A DNA stretch of 64,000 nucleotides from Tritrichomonas musculus (lineage: Eukaryota > Parabasalia > Tritrichomonadida > Tritrichomonadidae). Of the stretch, positions 61,783 to 64,000 are shown in pieces. The stretch is taken from NCBI GenBank assembly GCA_039105265.1, contig JAPFFF010000002.1, forward strand, positions 8,494,001 to 8,558,000, read 5' to 3'. A program made the position numbers and the translations under genes. The notes under the pieces are model-generated. The model worked only from the letters and a program-made list of their open reading frames with translations, searched no databases and had not been told where the DNA came from. Each line of letters starts with the position of its first letter. The stretch's first letter is position 1.

Positions 61783-62102
61783 AAAATTGTTTTATCTTTG
61801 TGTATAATGATTTTTTTTCTTATATTACTATTTAGAAGATAGATTCAATTTTTCTCACTTTTTCACATTTTTTCAATTCAAAAGTTTATACCTACAAATA
61901 GTCCCACTTTTTCACATTTTTTCTATTCAAAAAGTTAAAAAAAAAGAGAGAAAAAATATATAAAAGTTAAAGGAAAGTATTAATTTTTTACTGATCCATC
62001 TAAAAGTGAATTTATATGTGAATACATTTTCCGTATTATTTAGATTAAATGCTAAAAAGTATAAACATATTTGAGAATACATATTCCAACGTGTATTATA
62101 AT

Positions 62103-62186
62103 TTAATAAAAGCTGGATAATTCAATCAGGCCAAATGCATGAGCAGCTTGATATGCATTCATACCAGTCTTAAGCAAGGTTGTTCA
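62103..62186 (-). pseudogene. Ankyrin-like C-terminal scrap
   Basis: The minus strand reads KTGMNAYQAAHAFGLIEL before a stop at 62103. The pattern resembles the final ankyrin repeat of trichomonad ankyrin proteins. Upstream frames are broken. Confidence 0.35.
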
Positions 62187-64000
62187 TTAAAGAACATAAA
62201 ATTAGAAGCCAAAAAATAAATAAACGTAAGGCCACGACGATTAAAATATACTCAAAAATGAAAAAGAACATGAAAATATTTTTTTTAATAAAATATATGT
62301 TCAATATGAATTTATATTATTGAAAATTTTAGTATCATGATTTATATTATGATTGGTTAACAGATATGTTAAATGTTTGTTAACCAAAAATCTAAACGTG
62401 CGAAAAATAATATAGAAATTTAAAAGTGCTGCAAATTTTACAGAGATGCACATAAAAAAATGAAACATATTCCGTTGTATTTATTGCTATATGAAGTACT
62501 TATAATGAGTTTTTCTCATAAAAATTAAAAAAAAAGTAATAATAATTATTGATTAATAAAATATATTTTTATGAAAACTAGTGTATAATCATAATTTCAT
62601 TACATGTGAAATATTCTTGCTTTTTGACTTTGTAATCCTTATAGATATTTCTGTGGATGAAAAGGTGATCATAAAGAGTATTTGCGTCATAACTTGCTAC
62701 AGCTCATATATATTGCAGCACTTTTTATATCAATAGAATAATTACTAATAGTATATTCTTATCTTTACTATAAAACATATTTATATGCTTTTCATTAGAT
62801 TAATCTGATATCATTAACTATATTGAAGTTAATAATTTCAAGCTTTTGCTTTTAGAATCTTTTGTAAATTTTATATATTGCTTATAAAACATCAAATTAT
62901 TTAGATAAACTTGAAAAATAAGGCTCTCCATTACAATCTGTTTCTCATTCAAATGTTAATCGTCATAGTTAAATTATACTATATAACCGTTTTTCAGGAA
63001 TGAAAAAATGTTTTTAATAGAGAACTTTATTTTCATTTTAAATTTGCATATTATTTGACTTTATATTAATTTGAAGTGATTTAATAAAAGTGATGCATAA
63101 AATTATCATGAACCTCTCAATTTTGAATAGAGGTAAATATTTTGAAATGTTTACAAGATACATTTAGTATAATTAAAGATAGGCTGGTTAATAAAATTTG
63201 TGTAAGCTCTGAGAATTTTCACAAATTTTGAATTATCTTAACAAATTTGAGAGTTAAACTTTTTTAGAGGAATCTTCTGAAATATTGAAACTTTTTTAGA
63301 GGAATCTTTTTATTTTGTGAAAGGAGATCTAATATATTCAAAATTCTAATAATAAATAATTACAAGCACTTGATAATTTATTAAATTGTTATTATATTAT
63401 TAAATGAAAATAAATGTATATTTAATTATTGAATTTATCAATAATCTAGCAAGATATAAATATTTGATATTTTTTCTTTCAATTCAATTTTGAGAAACAA
63501 AATTTGTATTAACTCATAGAAATACCCATCCTACCCTTAAACAAACAACTTTTGAAAATTTTTTAAAGAACTAAAAATGAAATATAAATATATTTTTGTA
63601 TATATGCTTATTAATAATATAAATAAATTATTTAAAATATTTATTAAATATAGTTAATATATTTATTATTATTATATGGAAATAAAAATTAAATACTGTA
63701 ATATTAATAATATAAAATTGTTATTCATTATTTCTATGTTTGCATCAAAAATTTTATCTTTTTGGAACTCTATTGAAATTTATTAACAAAAAAAAAAAAA
63801 AACGATGTGAAGTAAAAACATATTAAAAAGTTCCATCGAGCAATATATTTATTCACTTATTTTGCGCTCAAAAAAATATAAATCAGGATATATTTTTTGA
63901 TATTTAAACAAAATGTTTAATAAATTAACTTATTAATATACAATCTTAGGCAGAAATCTTTTTTGACGTTCAATATTGAGTATGATTAGCATCCACAACC
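62187..64000. other. Gene-poor AT-rich end of the window
   Basis: No coding region, tRNA or paired TIR was recognised in about 1.8 kb. The phrase CCACGACGATTAAA at about 62232 resembles CCACGACGATCAAA at 3107, hinting at a decayed shared repeat. A GAGGAATCTTxTGAAA phrase is repeated near 63268 and 63299. Confidence 0.5.

Overview
This window looks like nuclear DNA of a trichomonad (parabasalid) protist, most likely of the Tritrichomonas/Trichomonas group. The DNA is very AT-rich. The genes I can see are uninterrupted and use the standard code. Several starts sit just behind a TCATTT motif like the trichomonad initiator, and many stop codons run into TAAA. The gene families also fit: BTB/RCC1 proteins, BspA-type leucine-rich proteins, kinases fused to Sel1 repeats, and long coiled coils. 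The species assignment is inference.

Layout. A partial papain-fold-like gene (1-1374) is followed by a 4.2-kb stack of TIR elements inserted into one another (1672-5912). Next come an EF-hand protein (6468-6947, -) and a decayed BTB/coiled-coil/glycine-rich gene (7592-9593, -). A kinase-Sel1 gene (10109-13648, -), an ankyrin scrap and a BTB-RCC1 gene (14567-16486, -) follow, then 4 kb of repeat-rich spacer. An orphan protein with a CaaX end lies at 20376-22007, followed by two short mariner-like elements. An RCC1-pseudokinase gene with one frameshift spans 24553-26837, followed by a third short mariner-like element and a 1781-residue membrane-anchored coiled coil (27687-33032).

The second half holds a UBL-UBA shuttle-like gene (33357-33962, -) and scraps of kinase-Sel1, BTB and leucine-rich genes. 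It also holds two BspA-type genes (35500-37017, -; 40627-42909, +), a Mutator-like element with a 9-bp duplication (38751-39157), tRNA-Ile and two tRNA-Pro genes. Other genes here are a DUSP-USP deubiquitinase (43397-46216, +), an exostosin-like glycosyltransferase (46893-48020, -), a broken and an intact unknown gene (48352-51935, -), and a 1786-residue protein with two tandem kinase domains plus about 21 Sel1 repeats (54479-59839, +). A recent duplicate of part of its Sel1 tract follows. The last 3 kb hold only remnants.

The genes do not form an operon or single pathway. Themes are signalling kinases or pseudokinases on repeat scaffolds, ubiquitin handling (BTB proteins, a shuttle factor, a deubiquitinase), and constant birth and decay of repeat-protein genes among non-autonomous DNA transposons. 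The most unusual items are the four-level transposon stack, the tandem-kinase Sel1 protein, the pseudokinase lacking both catalytic aspartates, and the tRNA anticodon loops.
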